This document shows positions 17,543 through 27,713 of a DNA stretch of 64,000 bases, in pieces. This DNA is from Pseudomonas vancouverensis (GTDB taxonomy: Bacteria > Pseudomonadota > Gammaproteobacteria > Pseudomonadales > Pseudomonadaceae), in assembly GCF_004348895.1 (NCBI RefSeq), contig NZ_RRZK01000003.1:124001-188000 (forward strand), read 5' to 3'. A model generated the notes under the pieces. It was not told where the DNA came from. It saw only the letters and a list, made by a program, of their open reading frames with translations, and searched no databases. The translations under genes were made by a program, and so were the position numbers. Each line of letters starts with the position of its first letter. Within the stretch, counting starts at the first letter, position 1.

Positions 17543-18463
17543 ATGGATCTTCGCCAGTTGCGTTACTTCATCGCCCTCGACGAACACCGCAGTTTCGTCC
17601 GCGCCGCCGAGGCCATGGGCATCACCCAGCCGGCTTTCAGCCGCAGTATCCAGGGGCTGGAACACGAATTCGGCTGTGTGCTGGTGGACCGTGGCAACAA
17701 GGACCTGCGCCCCACGCCAGAAGGCCTGGTGGTGCTGCAACATGCCCGCAGCCTGGTGCAGGGCGCGGCGTTGCTCAGTTCTGAAGTGACGCAGATGACC
17801 AAGCTCGATGCCGGGGAATTGCGCTTCGGTTGCGGCCCGGCCCCGGCGGTGAAACTGGTGCCGGATGCGGTGGCGCAGTTCATCACTGCGCACCCGAAAG
17901 TGCGCACCTGTTTCGAGGTGGACAACTGGGAAAAACTCAGCCGCGCCCTGAGCCGTGAAGAGATCGAATTCTTCATCGCCGACATTCGCCATTTCGAAGC
18001 CGACCCGAACTTCCAGACCCAGGCACTGACGCCCAAGCGCGGGGTGTTTTTCTGCCGCCCGGGGCATCCGCTGCTGGTCAAGGAAAGCCTGTCGACCAAC
18101 GACATGTTCGACTACCCGCTGGCGACCACGATGATCCCGCCGGGCATTCGCAAGCTGCTGGCCAACCTCAGCGGGCGCGTGGATTTTTCACCGACCATCG
18201 AGACCGAGCATTTTCCGGCGCTGGTCAAAGTGGTGCTGCAATCGAACGCCATTGGCGTGGGCACGGAAGAGGCGTTTATCGAAGACATTGCCCAGGGTTC
18301 GCTGGTGCAACTGCATTGGCGCAATTTGCCGCAGAACATCGAGAGCATGAACGCGCGCTGCGGCATTGTCAGTCGCGCGGGGTTTCGTCTTTCGCCGGCG
18401 GCGCGGGCCATGATCGAGACGCTGGTGGCGGTGGACAACCAGCAGATCGCTGTCGCGGTTTGA
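17543..18463 (+). CDS. LysR-family transcriptional regulator next to atsK
   Basis: The 306-residue protein has the classic LysR N-terminus (MDLRQLRYFIALDEHRSFVRAAEAMGITQPAFSRSIQGLEHEFG), a winged helix-turn-helix with DNA contact in TQPAFSRSIQ. A two-lobed inducer-binding domain follows from about residue 90. Start set at the ATG before DLRQLRYF, since the five preceding in-frame codons are not part of the fold. It is transcribed divergently from atsK with about 180 bases between, the usual arrangement for a LysR protein and its target. The inducer may be a sulfate ester or a sulfur-status signal; the sequence does not say. PAO1 has a LysR gene at the same position (PA0191, from memory). Confidence 0.88.
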   Translation: MDLRQLRYFIALDEHRSFVRAAEAMGITQPAFSRSIQGLEHEFGCVLVDRGNKDLRPTPEGLVVLQHARSLVQGAALLSSEVTQMTKLDAGELRFGCGPAPAVKLVPDAVAQFITAHPKVRTCFEVDNWEKLSRALSREEIEFFIADIRHFEADPNFQTQALTPKRGVFFCRPGHPLLVKESLSTNDMFDYPLATTMIPPGIRKLLANLSGRVDFSPTIETEHFPALVKVVLQSNAIGVGTEEAFIEDIAQGSLVQLHWRNLPQNIESMNARCGIVSRAGFRLSPAARAMIETLVAVDNQQIAVAV

Positions 18464-18470
18464 TGGCCCT

Positions 18471-18593
18471 TTCGTCGGAACGCCGCCCGGAGACAAGCTC
18501 GCTCCCACATTTGATCTTCAGAGAACGCAAATCTTGTGTTCGACAGAGCTCCCCTATGGGAGCAGGCTTGTCTCCCGGCGGCGTTTCGACGAA
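18471..18593. repeat. Long imperfect inverted repeat of variant REP units (REPIN 4)
   Basis: Two 39-base units (18471-18509 and 18555-18593) are near reverse complements, opening TTCGTCGGAACGCCGCCCGG and closing with CGACGAA. They carry GAGACAAGC in place of the common GCGAGCAAGC, so they form a separate subtype shared with 11069-11105. They separate the LysR gene from the convergent atsR end. Confidence 0.85.
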
Positions 18594-18617
18594 GGCGTCC
18601 GCTTTGATGACAAAGAT

Positions 18618-19622
18618 TCAGAGCTTGGCCGCCGCCAACTCCGGCACCACCCAGTCACTGACCTTGAACGGCTTGCGAATCAGCTTCTGCTGCGCAGCCA
18701 GGTCCACCGCATCCTGCAATTTGCCAAGGAACACCGGATCGAGCGTCGAGGGGAACACCTCGCTCAACTTCTGATCCTGCAGGTCCTGGCTGAGAATCAC
18801 CGGCGGATAACTGGCCAGCCCCGAGACCAACTGCACGTAGGCGTCCTTGTTGCTCTCCTGGGTCAACCAGTCCACGGCCTGCTGCTGGGCCTTGAGCAGT
18901 TTGGCGACCACCTCGGGATGCTCATCGACAAACTTCCCGGTCCCCACCAGAACCGCCTGCACGCTGCCGGCCCCCGCAAGGTCCTTGGTGGTGAGCGGCA
19001 GCTCCGCCAGGCCTTTGGCCTGCAATGCCGTCAGCCCGGAACCACTCCAGGACGCGTCAATCTGCTTCGCCGCGAGCGCCGCCACCGCTGCATTGAAGTC
19101 AAGGTTGATGACCTTCACGTCCTTCTCGCTCAAGCCCTGGCTGGCCAGCGCTGCATCAAACGACAACTGGCTGGCAGTGCCACGGAAGATCGCCACGCGT
19201 TTGCCCTTGAGGTCTTGCAAGGTCTTGATGCCCGACCCCGGAACCACCCCCAGGTAATGTTTGACCCCTCGCGCCGACGCACTGAGCAGGCGCGTATCGA
19301 GGCCGTTGGACTTGCCGATGATCGCCGCCAGATCGCCGAGGTACGCCAGGTCTACCTGACCGTTGGCAAACGCCTCGTTGATCACCGGGCCTGCACCCTT
19401 GAAAAAATTCCACTGGATCTTGATGCCCTGCTCGGCAAAGGCCTTTTCGAAAATCTGTTGATCGCGCAGCACGTCCACCACGCCGCCACCGCTGTGTTGG
19501 GTACCGGCACTGAGGTCCGGCACGGCGATGCGGATTTCCTTGAGTTCGGCGGCATTGGCGGTGAAGGCGAGAAAACCCGTCAGGGCAAACAGGCTGATGA
19601 CTCTTTTGAAGGGAAGGCTCAT
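18618..19622 (-). CDS. atsR: Sulfate ester / sulfonate ABC transporter periplasmic binding protein (AtsR)
   Basis: The 334-residue protein has a signal peptide (cleavage after TANA) and an SsuA/NMT1-type binding fold: IRIAVPDLSAGTQHSGGG, then NGQVDLAYLGDLAAIIG, then LQDLKGKRVAIFRGTASQLSF, where the last two segments line the ligand cleft. Such proteins carry alkanesulfonates, taurine or sulfate esters to a BPD permease. It is transcribed away from atsBCA, so permease and binding protein are controlled from one shared intergenic region. In PAO1 the name atsR denotes this binding protein, although the R might suggest a regulator. Assignment rests on family features and on the gene cluster. Confidence 0.85.
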   Translation of the reverse strand: MSLPFKRVISLFALTGFLAFTANAAELKEIRIAVPDLSAGTQHSGGGVVDVLRDQQIFEKAFAEQGIKIQWNFFKGAGPVINEAFANGQVDLAYLGDLAAIIGKSNGLDTRLLSASARGVKHYLGVVPGSGIKTLQDLKGKRVAIFRGTASQLSFDAALASQGLSEKDVKVINLDFNAAVAALAAKQIDASWSGSGLTALQAKGLAELPLTTKDLAGAGSVQAVLVGTGKFVDEHPEVVAKLLKAQQQAVDWLTQESNKDAYVQLVSGLASYPPVILSQDLQDQKLSEVFPSTLDPVFLGKLQDAVDLAAQQKLIRKPFKVSDWVVPELAAAKL

Positions 19623-19707
19623 GGGTGCGGCTCCTTGGGAATCGGGCGTTCAGAAGCCGAACCTAGGCCTAAATCTGTCCAACACTTAAATACTATAAAT
19701 TCACATT

Positions 19708-19728
19708 TTTAGATCTTTTTGATCTAAA
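19708..19728. promoter_or_regulatory. TTTAGATC-N5-GATCTAAA operator-like repeat between atsR and atsB
   Basis: A perfect eight-base inverted repeat with a five-T spacer lies 85 bases upstream of atsR and 181 bases upstream of atsB. Its half-site TTTAGATC is also present in the atsK/LysR promoter palindrome. The sequence around it is AT-rich, as expected for a divergent promoter. Confidence 0.6.
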
Positions 19729-19909
19729 TCAAGGTACACGGACCTCTTCGGCGGGTATGCCTGAATCGCATCGAAAATATTCAGCGAAGGCATTGGATAC
19801 GGGCTGGTCGACAGGCTTTAAATGAATTTTCTTATCGCTCAATAGAATTGATTTTCATTTTTATAGATCGATTTTGCATACACCTCGCTCAGCTCAACGG
19901 AGGTCTCCC

Positions 19910-21508
19910 ATGGCCCGTGTTTCGCTTCTCAGCCTGCCGCTGGTTGCTCCGCCACTGGGTGGCAGGTCCTTTTGGCCTGGCCTCAGTCATCGCCTGTTGG
20001 CATGGATACTGCCGACTCTGCTGTTCGCACTCTGGTGGCTGGCCAGCCGCAATCACTGGATGAGCGAGCAGATCCTGCCGACGCCTTCGCTGGTCTGGAA
20101 CAGCGCGCTGGAACTGTCCCAAGGCGAATTGTGGAGCCACTTGTGGATCAGCCTGCAACGCCTGTTCTGGGGGCTTCTTGCGGGGGTCAGTGTCGGGGCG
20201 GTATCGGGTGCGGCACTGGGTTTCAGCCGGAGACTCGAACGTCTGGTGTTCCCGACGTTCACCGGGCTGGCACAGGTCCCGACCCTGGCCTGGATTCCGC
20301 TGTTCATGGTGTTCTTCGGCATCGGTGAAGTGCTGAAACTGGTGGTGCTGATCAAGGCCATCGTGGTGCCGGTGACCCTGCATACCTTGGTCGGCGTGCG
20401 TGACGCCCAGCCCAAACTGCGTGAAGCCGCTGCCGTACTGCGCCTGCCCTCGCACCTGCTGATTCGCCGTCTGGTGTTGCCGGCAGCACTGCCCGCATTC
20501 ATGGCCGGCGTACGCCTGGCCCTCGCTGCCGGCTGGACCTCATTGCTCGCCGTGGAACTGCTCGCCTCCAGCGAGGGCATCGGTTACTTGATGGTCTGGG
20601 CGCGGCAGCTGTTCATGCTCGACATCGTGTTCGTGTGCATCGTGGTGATCGGCGTGATGGGCGTGGCGATGGACCGCGGCATCGGCCTGCTGGACAAATA
20701 CCTGGTGCACTGGCCGCACCCGGCCACCGCGGAAATCCGTCGTGGTCCGCGTTATCAAGGCTGGCAGCGCTTGCAGCCGTGGCTGTTGCCGCTGGCGTTG
20801 TTCGCGCTCTGGCAAGTCGCCACGGATCAGCAGTGGATCGACGCGAATATCCTGGTCAGTCCTGTGATCGTTTTGCAGACGACCTGGAACGGTTTGCTCG
20901 ACGGCACCTTGATCGGTGGCATGGCCCTGAGCCTGGGCCGAACCCTTGGCGGATTGCTGCTCGGTGGCAGCCTCGGGTTCACCCTCGGCTTGCTGCTGGG
21001 GCTGTCGGGAACCTGTGAGCGCGTGCTCGGCCCGACCCTCGCCGCCCTTCGTCAGATCGCGATTTTTGCCTGGGTGCCGTTGCTCACGGCGTGGTTCGGT
21101 CTGGGTGAACTGGCCAAGTGGGTGTTCGTCGCCCTCGCCGCGTTTTTTCCGCTGTTCATCGCCACTCAGCGCAGCGTCGCCAACCTCTCGCCACAGCTCA
21201 ATGAAGCCGCCCGGGTGTTGCGCCTCAACCTGCGCCAGCGCCTGCGTCGGCTGGTGCTGCCCGGCGCAGCGCCAGGGATTTTCGCCGGGCTGCGCCTGAG
21301 CCTGATCTACGCCTGGCTCGGCACCATCGGCGCCGAATATTTCATGCCGTCCAATGGCGGTATCGGCAGCCAGATGATCGGTGCCCAGCAACTGCTGCGC
21401 ATGGACCTGATCATGGCCGGGATGCTGCTCGTGGGTCTCACCGGCGCCCTGCTCAACCTCATTGGCCAACGCCTGGAAATCCGCGCCACTCGCTGGAGAC
21501 ACGCATGA
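19910..21508 (+). CDS. atsB: Sulfate ester ABC transporter permease, two permease domains fused (AtsB)
   Basis: The 532-residue protein is two BPD-type permeases in one chain. Each half has about six TM helices and its own EAA loop that docks on the ATPase: EAAAVLRLPSHLLIRRLVLP near residue 180 and EAARVLRLNLRQRLRRLVLP near residue 445. The related SsuC and TauC are single-domain and act as dimers, so the fusion is a natural heterodimer. The ATG at 19910 follows AACGGAGG at good spacing; the earlier in-frame ATG has no ribosome site. The stop overlaps atsC (ATGA). PAO1 AtsB is also double length, from memory. Confidence 0.88.
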   Translation: MARVSLLSLPLVAPPLGGRSFWPGLSHRLLAWILPTLLFALWWLASRNHWMSEQILPTPSLVWNSALELSQGELWSHLWISLQRLFWGLLAGVSVGAVSGAALGFSRRLERLVFPTFTGLAQVPTLAWIPLFMVFFGIGEVLKLVVLIKAIVVPVTLHTLVGVRDAQPKLREAAAVLRLPSHLLIRRLVLPAALPAFMAGVRLALAAGWTSLLAVELLASSEGIGYLMVWARQLFMLDIVFVCIVVIGVMGVAMDRGIGLLDKYLVHWPHPATAEIRRGPRYQGWQRLQPWLLPLALFALWQVATDQQWIDANILVSPVIVLQTTWNGLLDGTLIGGMALSLGRTLGGLLLGGSLGFTLGLLLGLSGTCERVLGPTLAALRQIAIFAWVPLLTAWFGLGELAKWVFVALAAFFPLFIATQRSVANLSPQLNEAARVLRLNLRQRLRRLVLPGAAPGIFAGLRLSLIYAWLGTIGAEYFMPSNGGIGSQMIGAQQLLRMDLIMAGMLLVGLTGALLNLIGQRLEIRATRWRHA

Positions 21509-22320
21509 ACGCACCCATTGTCAGCTTCACTCACGTAGGCAAGACCTTTGACGTCGACGGCTTCGAACTGGAGGCCATTCGCGAATTCAACCTGGACATC
21601 GCCGAAGGTGAATTCGTCGCCATCGTCGGCTCCAGCGGTTGCGGCAAGTCCACGCTGCTGCGCTTGCTGGTGGGCCTGGACATACAGTTTCGCGGACAGA
21701 TCACCGTAGATGGCAAGGCCGTCAGCGGCATCGGCAGCGAGCGCGGCATCGTCTTTCAGGAACACCGTTTGTTCCCGTGGCTGAGCGTGGCCGACAACAT
21801 CGGCCTGGGCCTGGTCAACGAACCGCTGAGCGCCGCGCAGAAGCACAAACGCATCAACGATTTCATCGAGCTGGTGGGCCTGGGCGACTTTGCCCGCGCC
21901 TACCCGCATCAACTCTCCGGGGGCATGGCCCAGCGCGTGGCCATCGCCCGCGGGCTGGTCGCGAGCCCACGAATTTTGCTGCTGGACGAACCCTTCGGCG
22001 CCCTCGATGCGCTGACCCGCCAGCAGATGCAGGACGAGCTGCTGGCGATCCGCGAGCGGGCAAAAATCACCACCGTCCTGGTGACCCACGATGTCGAGGA
22101 AGCGATTTTCCTTGCCGACCGCGTGGTGGTGATGGAGCCGCGCCCCGGCCGCATCAAGCAGGTGGTCGAGGTTGCCCTGCCCCATCCGCGCCAGCGCAGC
22201 AGTTTCGATTTCCACCAATTGCGCGAAGAACTCCTGCACGAACTCACCAGCGACGATCACTACCAACCTCCCGTGCCGGTTCAGGTTCGCGATCTGCCGC
22301 TGTCCTACATTGCCTACTGA
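21505..22320 (+). CDS. atsC: Sulfate ester ABC transporter ATP-binding protein (AtsC)
   Basis: The 271-residue ATPase has Walker A GSSGCGKST (about 45-53), a Q-loop in GIVFQEHRLFPWL, the signature LSGGMAQRVAIARGL, Walker [12 protein letters not shown] and the switch His in VTHDVEEAIFLADR. It is of the SsuB/TauB type. It begins within the atsB stop codon and ends 15 bases before atsA. It powers uptake of the esters bound by AtsR. Confidence 0.9.
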   Translation: MNAPIVSFTHVGKTFDVDGFELEAIREFNLDIAEGEFVAIVGSSGCGKSTLLRLLVGLDIQFRGQITVDGKAVSGIGSERGIVFQEHRLFPWLSVADNIGLGLVNEPLSAAQKHKRINDFIELVGLGDFARAYPHQLSGGMAQRVAIARGLVASPRILLLDEPFGALDALTRQQMQDELLAIRERAKITTVLVTHDVEEAIFLADRVVVMEPRPGRIKQVVEVALPHPRQRSSFDFHQLREELLHELTSDDHYQPPVPVQVRDLPLSYIAY

Positions 22321-23946
<1,626 letters not shown>

Positions 23947-23960
23947 CTCAGTCTGAACCA

Positions 23961-24060
23961 CCGCTATCGCGAGCGAGCTCGCTCCCACAGGGATTTGTGC
24001 TGAACGCAAATTTTGCATTCATCCAAAAAACTCGTGGGAGCGAGCTTGCTCGCGATGAGG
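23961..24060. repeat. Inverted REP pair (REPIN 5)
   Basis: Units at 23961-23991 and 24031-24060, CCCAC(A/G) ends inward, between the convergent ends of atsA and the desaturase gene. Confidence 0.9.
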
Positions 24061-24076
24061 CCCTGACAGATAACCA

Positions 24077-25150
24077 TCAAGCCCGAGCTGCACCCACCTT
24101 TTCAGCCACCACCTCATCCTTGCGCACAAACCGGTTCGCCCGCGCAAAGGTGCCGAAGTCATTGAAGCGCACACCCATCTCGCGCATCACCTTGTGCCCC
24201 ACCGGCACCGTCAGCTGGCGAATGTAGAAGGGTTCCTTCACCACGAAGTGATGGATGCCATGACTGCTGCCGAAGTTGAAGCAGAACGCCTGCAACGGCC
24301 ACAACCACGGCGCGTTGAGCACCTGGCACTGCTGCATCACGTTGCCCGGCTCGATGTCGCCGTAGTAGTGCATGTTCGAACTGATGAAGTGCAGGCAGAA
24401 GGTGCGCAACACGTTCGGGCCGATGATCACCACGGCGGCGATGTCGATCACCTGCATCACCGACAGGGTGGTCGCCGACCATTCGATCGGCGTACCGATC
24501 AGATGGGCAATGCCGTTCGCAGCGTGGAAGCCGAGAAACACGTACCACGCGCCCCAGTGCATCAGCGCCAGCGGTGCATAGACCTTCAGCGTGCGCTTGA
24601 GGATGTTGAGCTTCATGGCCCAGGTCTTGGCCCGCAGCATGCGGATCACCGAGGACATGATGTTGTCGCCGATCATCAGCAGCCGCGCGAAACCCCAGGG
24701 CTCGCCGTTGGTGATGGCGCGCTCTTCCATGTCGGTTTCCGAGCCCGAGACCTTGTGGTGATTGAGGTGCAAATGGCGACGAATCCACGGGTTGATCGTG
24801 CTCGGCCGCGCCAGCCAGACCAGGCCCATCATCAGGTTGTGCGGGACCTTCTGCTTGCGGAAATACATGCTGTGGATCAGGTCGTGTTCAAGCTCATGGG
24901 TCAGCGAAGCGAAAAAACCGTTGAGCAGCAGGCACGCCCACCAGGCCATGTGCCCCGTGATGTAGAGCGCTGCCGAACCGATCATGCCGACCAGGGCAAA
25001 GGCCAGAATGCTCGCGCCGATGGCGTCCTGATGCTTGAGAATCGGGTATTGCTCACGCAACCCCACCCCCCTGGCCAGCACCACTTCACGGATATGCGCA
25101 GATCGTTGAGCTGCATTCAGTCGTTGGGGGCTTGCAGAAGTACCGTTCAT
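24077..25150 (-). CDS. Membrane fatty acid desaturase, di-iron type
   Basis: The 357-residue membrane protein has the three histidine boxes of the FA_desaturase family: HELEHDLIH (His85, 89, 93), HLHLNHHK (His126, 128, 131, 132) and HGIHHF near residue 300. They hold the two irons that abstract hydrogen from an acyl chain. Hydrophobic stretches around 45-80 and 200-250 form the membrane part. It differs from DesA, which is encoded at 37369, so the window encodes two distinct desaturase types. The substrate could be a phospholipid acyl chain or another lipid. An AraC-family regulator diverges upstream with 100 bases between, and probably controls it. Confidence 0.8.
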   Translation of the reverse strand: MNGTSASPQRLNAAQRSAHIREVVLARGVGLREQYPILKHQDAIGASILAFALVGMIGSAALYITGHMAWWACLLLNGFFASLTHELEHDLIHSMYFRKQKVPHNLMMGLVWLARPSTINPWIRRHLHLNHHKVSGSETDMEERAITNGEPWGFARLLMIGDNIMSSVIRMLRAKTWAMKLNILKRTLKVYAPLALMHWGAWYVFLGFHAANGIAHLIGTPIEWSATTLSVMQVIDIAAVVIIGPNVLRTFCLHFISSNMHYYGDIEPGNVMQQCQVLNAPWLWPLQAFCFNFGSSHGIHHFVVKEPFYIRQLTVPVGHKVMREMGVRFNDFGTFARANRFVRKDEVVAEKVGAARA

Positions 25151-25250
25151 GCTTCCATCCTCTGGTTATTGATGGATGCATCCTGCCTTGCGAGCCCTCG
25201 CATCGCGGTAGCCGTGAACGCCAACCTGTTGACCGGAAGCGCCAATCAGC

Positions 25251-26255
25251 ATGACCGAACCGACCTCCCTCGCCAGCTGGACCCGCGCCCTGCGCAAGCA
25301 ACTCGACGCCCTGGGCCTCGACAGCACTGACCTGTGCCAGCAAGCAGGGCTCGACCCGCAATGGATGGACGACCCCAATGCGCGCTATCCGCTGTCGGGC
25401 ACCACGCGCTTGTGGGAACTGGCGGTGCAGGCCAGCGGCGACCCGGCGCTCGGCTTGCGGGTATCGCGTTTTGTCAGCCCGACCACCTTCCACGCACTGG
25501 GTTATGCCCTGGTGGCCAGCGGCAGCCTGCGGGAAGTGTTCGAACGTATCGTGCGTTATCACCAGGTGGTCAGTGATGCTTTGGAACTGGAGCTGACGCG
25601 CGGCGAGGACCGCTACCGTTTTCACTTGAAAATTCCGCCAGGCAATCCGGCCCCGGCTTTCGAAGCCATCGACGCCTTCATGGCGATTTATGTGCGCACC
25701 TGCCGTAACCGCCTGGGCCGCGACTACGCCCCGCTGGCCACCTACCTGCGCCGCCCGGAACCAGCAGACGCGCATCAGTGGCACAAAGTCTTTCGCTCAC
25801 CGGTGCATTTCGGCGCCGACGAGGACCGCCTGGAGTTCGCCTTCGTCGACTTCGACAGCCACCTCGACGACGCCAACCCGGAGCTGGCCGAACACAACGA
25901 GACCGTACTCAAGCGCACCCTGGCGCAACTCAAGCCGTTGACCTGGGAGCGCAAGGTTCGCGATGCCATCGAAGAACAACTGCCCGAAGGCGAGCCCAGT
26001 GCCGAACACATTGCCAAGGCGTTGCACCTGAGCCTGCGCAGCCTGCAACGGCACCTGGCGGACGAGGGTTGTCGGTTCGACACGCTGCTCAACGAAAGCC
26101 GCGAGAACCTGGCGCTGTTGCATCTGCGTGACCCGCAGGTATCGCTGAGCGAGATCAGTTATCTACTCGGCTTTGCCGACACCAGCAGTTTCAGCCGCGC
26201 GTTCAAACGCTGGACGGGGATGACGCCGGGGCAGTTTCGGGATGGGTTGAGGTGA
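25251..26255 (+). CDS. AraC-family transcriptional regulator (arabinose-binding-like N-terminal domain)
   Basis: The 334-residue protein has the N-terminal domain of the OruR/ArgR-like AraC group (residues 15-200, including LWELAVQASGDPALGLRVSRFVSPTTFHALGYALVAS), a ligand or dimer domain. The C-terminal double helix-turn-helix is at about 235-334: IAKALHLSLRSLQRHLADEG for the first and ISYLLGFADTSSFSRAFKRWTGMTPGQFR for the second, which is the AraC signature. It is transcribed away from the desaturase gene and likely responds to a fatty acid or related small molecule. The effector is not visible. Confidence 0.87.
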   Translation: MTEPTSLASWTRALRKQLDALGLDSTDLCQQAGLDPQWMDDPNARYPLSGTTRLWELAVQASGDPALGLRVSRFVSPTTFHALGYALVASGSLREVFERIVRYHQVVSDALELELTRGEDRYRFHLKIPPGNPAPAFEAIDAFMAIYVRTCRNRLGRDYAPLATYLRRPEPADAHQWHKVFRSPVHFGADEDRLEFAFVDFDSHLDDANPELAEHNETVLKRTLAQLKPLTWERKVRDAIEEQLPEGEPSAEHIAKALHLSLRSLQRHLADEGCRFDTLLNESRENLALLHLRDPQVSLSEISYLLGFADTSSFSRAFKRWTGMTPGQFRDGLR

Positions 26256-26293
26256 TCGAGTGCGGTTGACGACAGCTCTGAAGGTCACACATT

Positions 26294-26387
26294 CCCTGTA
26301 GGAGCGAGCATGCTCGCGATCACAGTCTGTCAGACACTGATATGGTGACTGAGAGTCCGCTATCGCGAGCAGGCTCGCTCCTACAAT
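26294..26387. repeat. REP pair, TCCTACA subtype (REPIN 6)
   Basis: Units at 26294-26323 and 26357-26387 end in TGTAGGAG/CTCCTACA instead of TGTGGGAG/CTCCCACA. Their orientation is opposite to the other pairs, with the CTACA ends outward. They lie between the convergent AraC and Crp genes. Confidence 0.85.
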
Positions 26388-26403
26388 AGGCCTGCGTAGA
26401 CTT

Positions 26404-27090
26404 TTAAATCGTGGCCACTGCCCGCAACCGCGCTGCATCGAGAATCTCGATCTCGCCGTAACTCAGGCCAATAATCCCTTGCCCCTGCAAGTCCTTGAGG
26501 ATCTGGTTGGTGGTCTGGCGCGACAGCGACAGCATAGAGGCCAATTGTTCCTGGGGCAGTTGCAGGACGCTACGCGGCGGGGTGGTCTGGCCGTAGCCCT
26601 CGGCGATCATCAACAGACGGTGGGCCAGGCGTGCCGGGGCCGGCAGCAGGCTCAGCTGTTCAAGGTTGATGAAGGTCATGCGCAGTTTCTGGCTCATCAA
26701 CAATGCCAGATGGCGCCAGTACCCGGGCTGTGTTTCAAGCAGCGCCAGCAAGGTGTTTTGCGCAATGTGCAGCAAGGTGCAAGGGCCTGCGGCGAACGCA
26801 TCGTGGGTACGCGGCTGGCCGTCGAACAGGCAGATTTCGCCGAACCAGTGCGGCGGCTCGATCAAGCTCAACAAAGCCTCTTTGCCCTGCTCACTCACGG
26901 CACCCACACGTACCGCGCCTTCGAGCACCGCGTACAGTCCGCAGGGCGGGTCGCCGCGTTTGAACAGGGCCTGGCCCGACGTCAGGCGCCGCAACCGGGC
27001 AGCGGCCAGCAGGCTATCCTGAAAAGACACCGGCAAATGGCTGAACCACTGACCGCGCATCAGTTGAGGACGCCACAGCTGCATATCCAT
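26404..27090 (-). CDS. Crp/Fnr-family transcriptional regulator
   Basis: The 228-residue protein has a cyclic-nucleotide-binding-like beta roll (LFKRGDPPCGLYAVLEGAVRVGAVSEQGKEALLSLIEPPHWFGEICLFDG), a dimer helix and a C-terminal winged helix-turn-helix (LPQEQLASMLSLSRQTTNQILKDLQGQGII, about 175-205). The cAMP contact arginine-serine pair is not in canonical form, because the PRTHDAFAA region lacks the RSA of Crp, so cAMP is not necessarily the ligand. No N-terminal cysteine cluster is present, so it is not an Fnr-type oxygen sensor. The divergent neighbour is an Mpo1-like gene. Target unknown. Confidence 0.85.
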   Translation of the reverse strand: MDMQLWRPQLMRGQWFSHLPVSFQDSLLAAARLRRLTSGQALFKRGDPPCGLYAVLEGAVRVGAVSEQGKEALLSLIEPPHWFGEICLFDGQPRTHDAFAAGPCTLLHIAQNTLLALLETQPGYWRHLALLMSQKLRMTFINLEQLSLLPAPARLAHRLLMIAEGYGQTTPPRSVLQLPQEQLASMLSLSRQTTNQILKDLQGQGIIGLSYGEIEILDAARLRAVATI

Positions 27091-27174
27091 GAAAACTCCT
27101 AAAGATTGTCGCCTGGTTGACAGAGCACCGCGCCACCCGAGGGCATGATCCCGTCACCCTACAGGAGAACAACA

Positions 27175-27705
27175 ATGAAAAGCCTCGTCGACCACCTCAG
27201 TCAATACGCTGCGTATCACCGCGACCCGCGCAACATCGCTACCCACTTCATCGGCATCCCGTTGATCGTGGTTGCTGTCGCGGTACTGCTGTCACGCCCG
27301 CAATGGTCGATAGGGAGTATCTGGGTATCGCCGGCCGTATTGGCGTCGCTGGCGTCGGCGTGGTTTTACCTGCGCCTGGAACTGCGTCTGGGCGTGTTGA
27401 TGACTGCGTTGCTCGGGCTCTGTGTCTGGGCCGGTCACGTACTGGCACAGCAAAGCACCCTGGTCTGGCTGAGCAGCGGCCTGGGGATGTTCGTGATCGG
27501 CTGGGTGATCCAGTTTGTCGGCCACCATTACGAAGGGCGTAAACCGGCGTTCGTCGACGACGTCAGCGGCTTGATCGTCGGGCCGTTGTTCGTGGTCGCC
27601 GAACTGGCGTTCATGCTTGGCCTGCGCCATGACCTCAAAGAGCAGATCGAGCAACGTTCCGGCCCGGTCAGGTCGCTGGCACACGGGCGCTCGGGCAGCG
27701 TCTGA
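27175..27705 (+). CDS. Mpo1-like (DUF962) membrane protein, possible 2-hydroxy fatty acid dioxygenase
   Basis: This 176-residue protein matches the DUF962/Mpo1 family. It opens with SQYAAYHRDPRNIATHFIGIPL, where His15 and His24 are conserved, then several TM helices and the second conserved block FVGHHYEGRKPAFVDD. Yeast Mpo1 uses iron and O2 to shorten 2-hydroxy fatty acids by alpha-oxidation; bacterial roles are less clear. The ATG at 27175 follows AGGAGAACAACA. It is divergent from the Crp-like regulator gene (84 bases apart), which may control it. Confidence 0.8.
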   Translation: MKSLVDHLSQYAAYHRDPRNIATHFIGIPLIVVAVAVLLSRPQWSIGSIWVSPAVLASLASAWFYLRLELRLGVLMTALLGLCVWAGHVLAQQSTLVWLSSGLGMFVIGWVIQFVGHHYEGRKPAFVDDVSGLIVGPLFVVAELAFMLGLRHDLKEQIEQRSGPVRSLAHGRSGSV

Positions 27706-27713
27706 CGAGTACT

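Noticed and set aside
18618..19622. AtsR as a transcriptional regulator
   Set aside because: The sequence is a periplasmic binding protein with a signal peptide; the R in the name does not denote a regulator.
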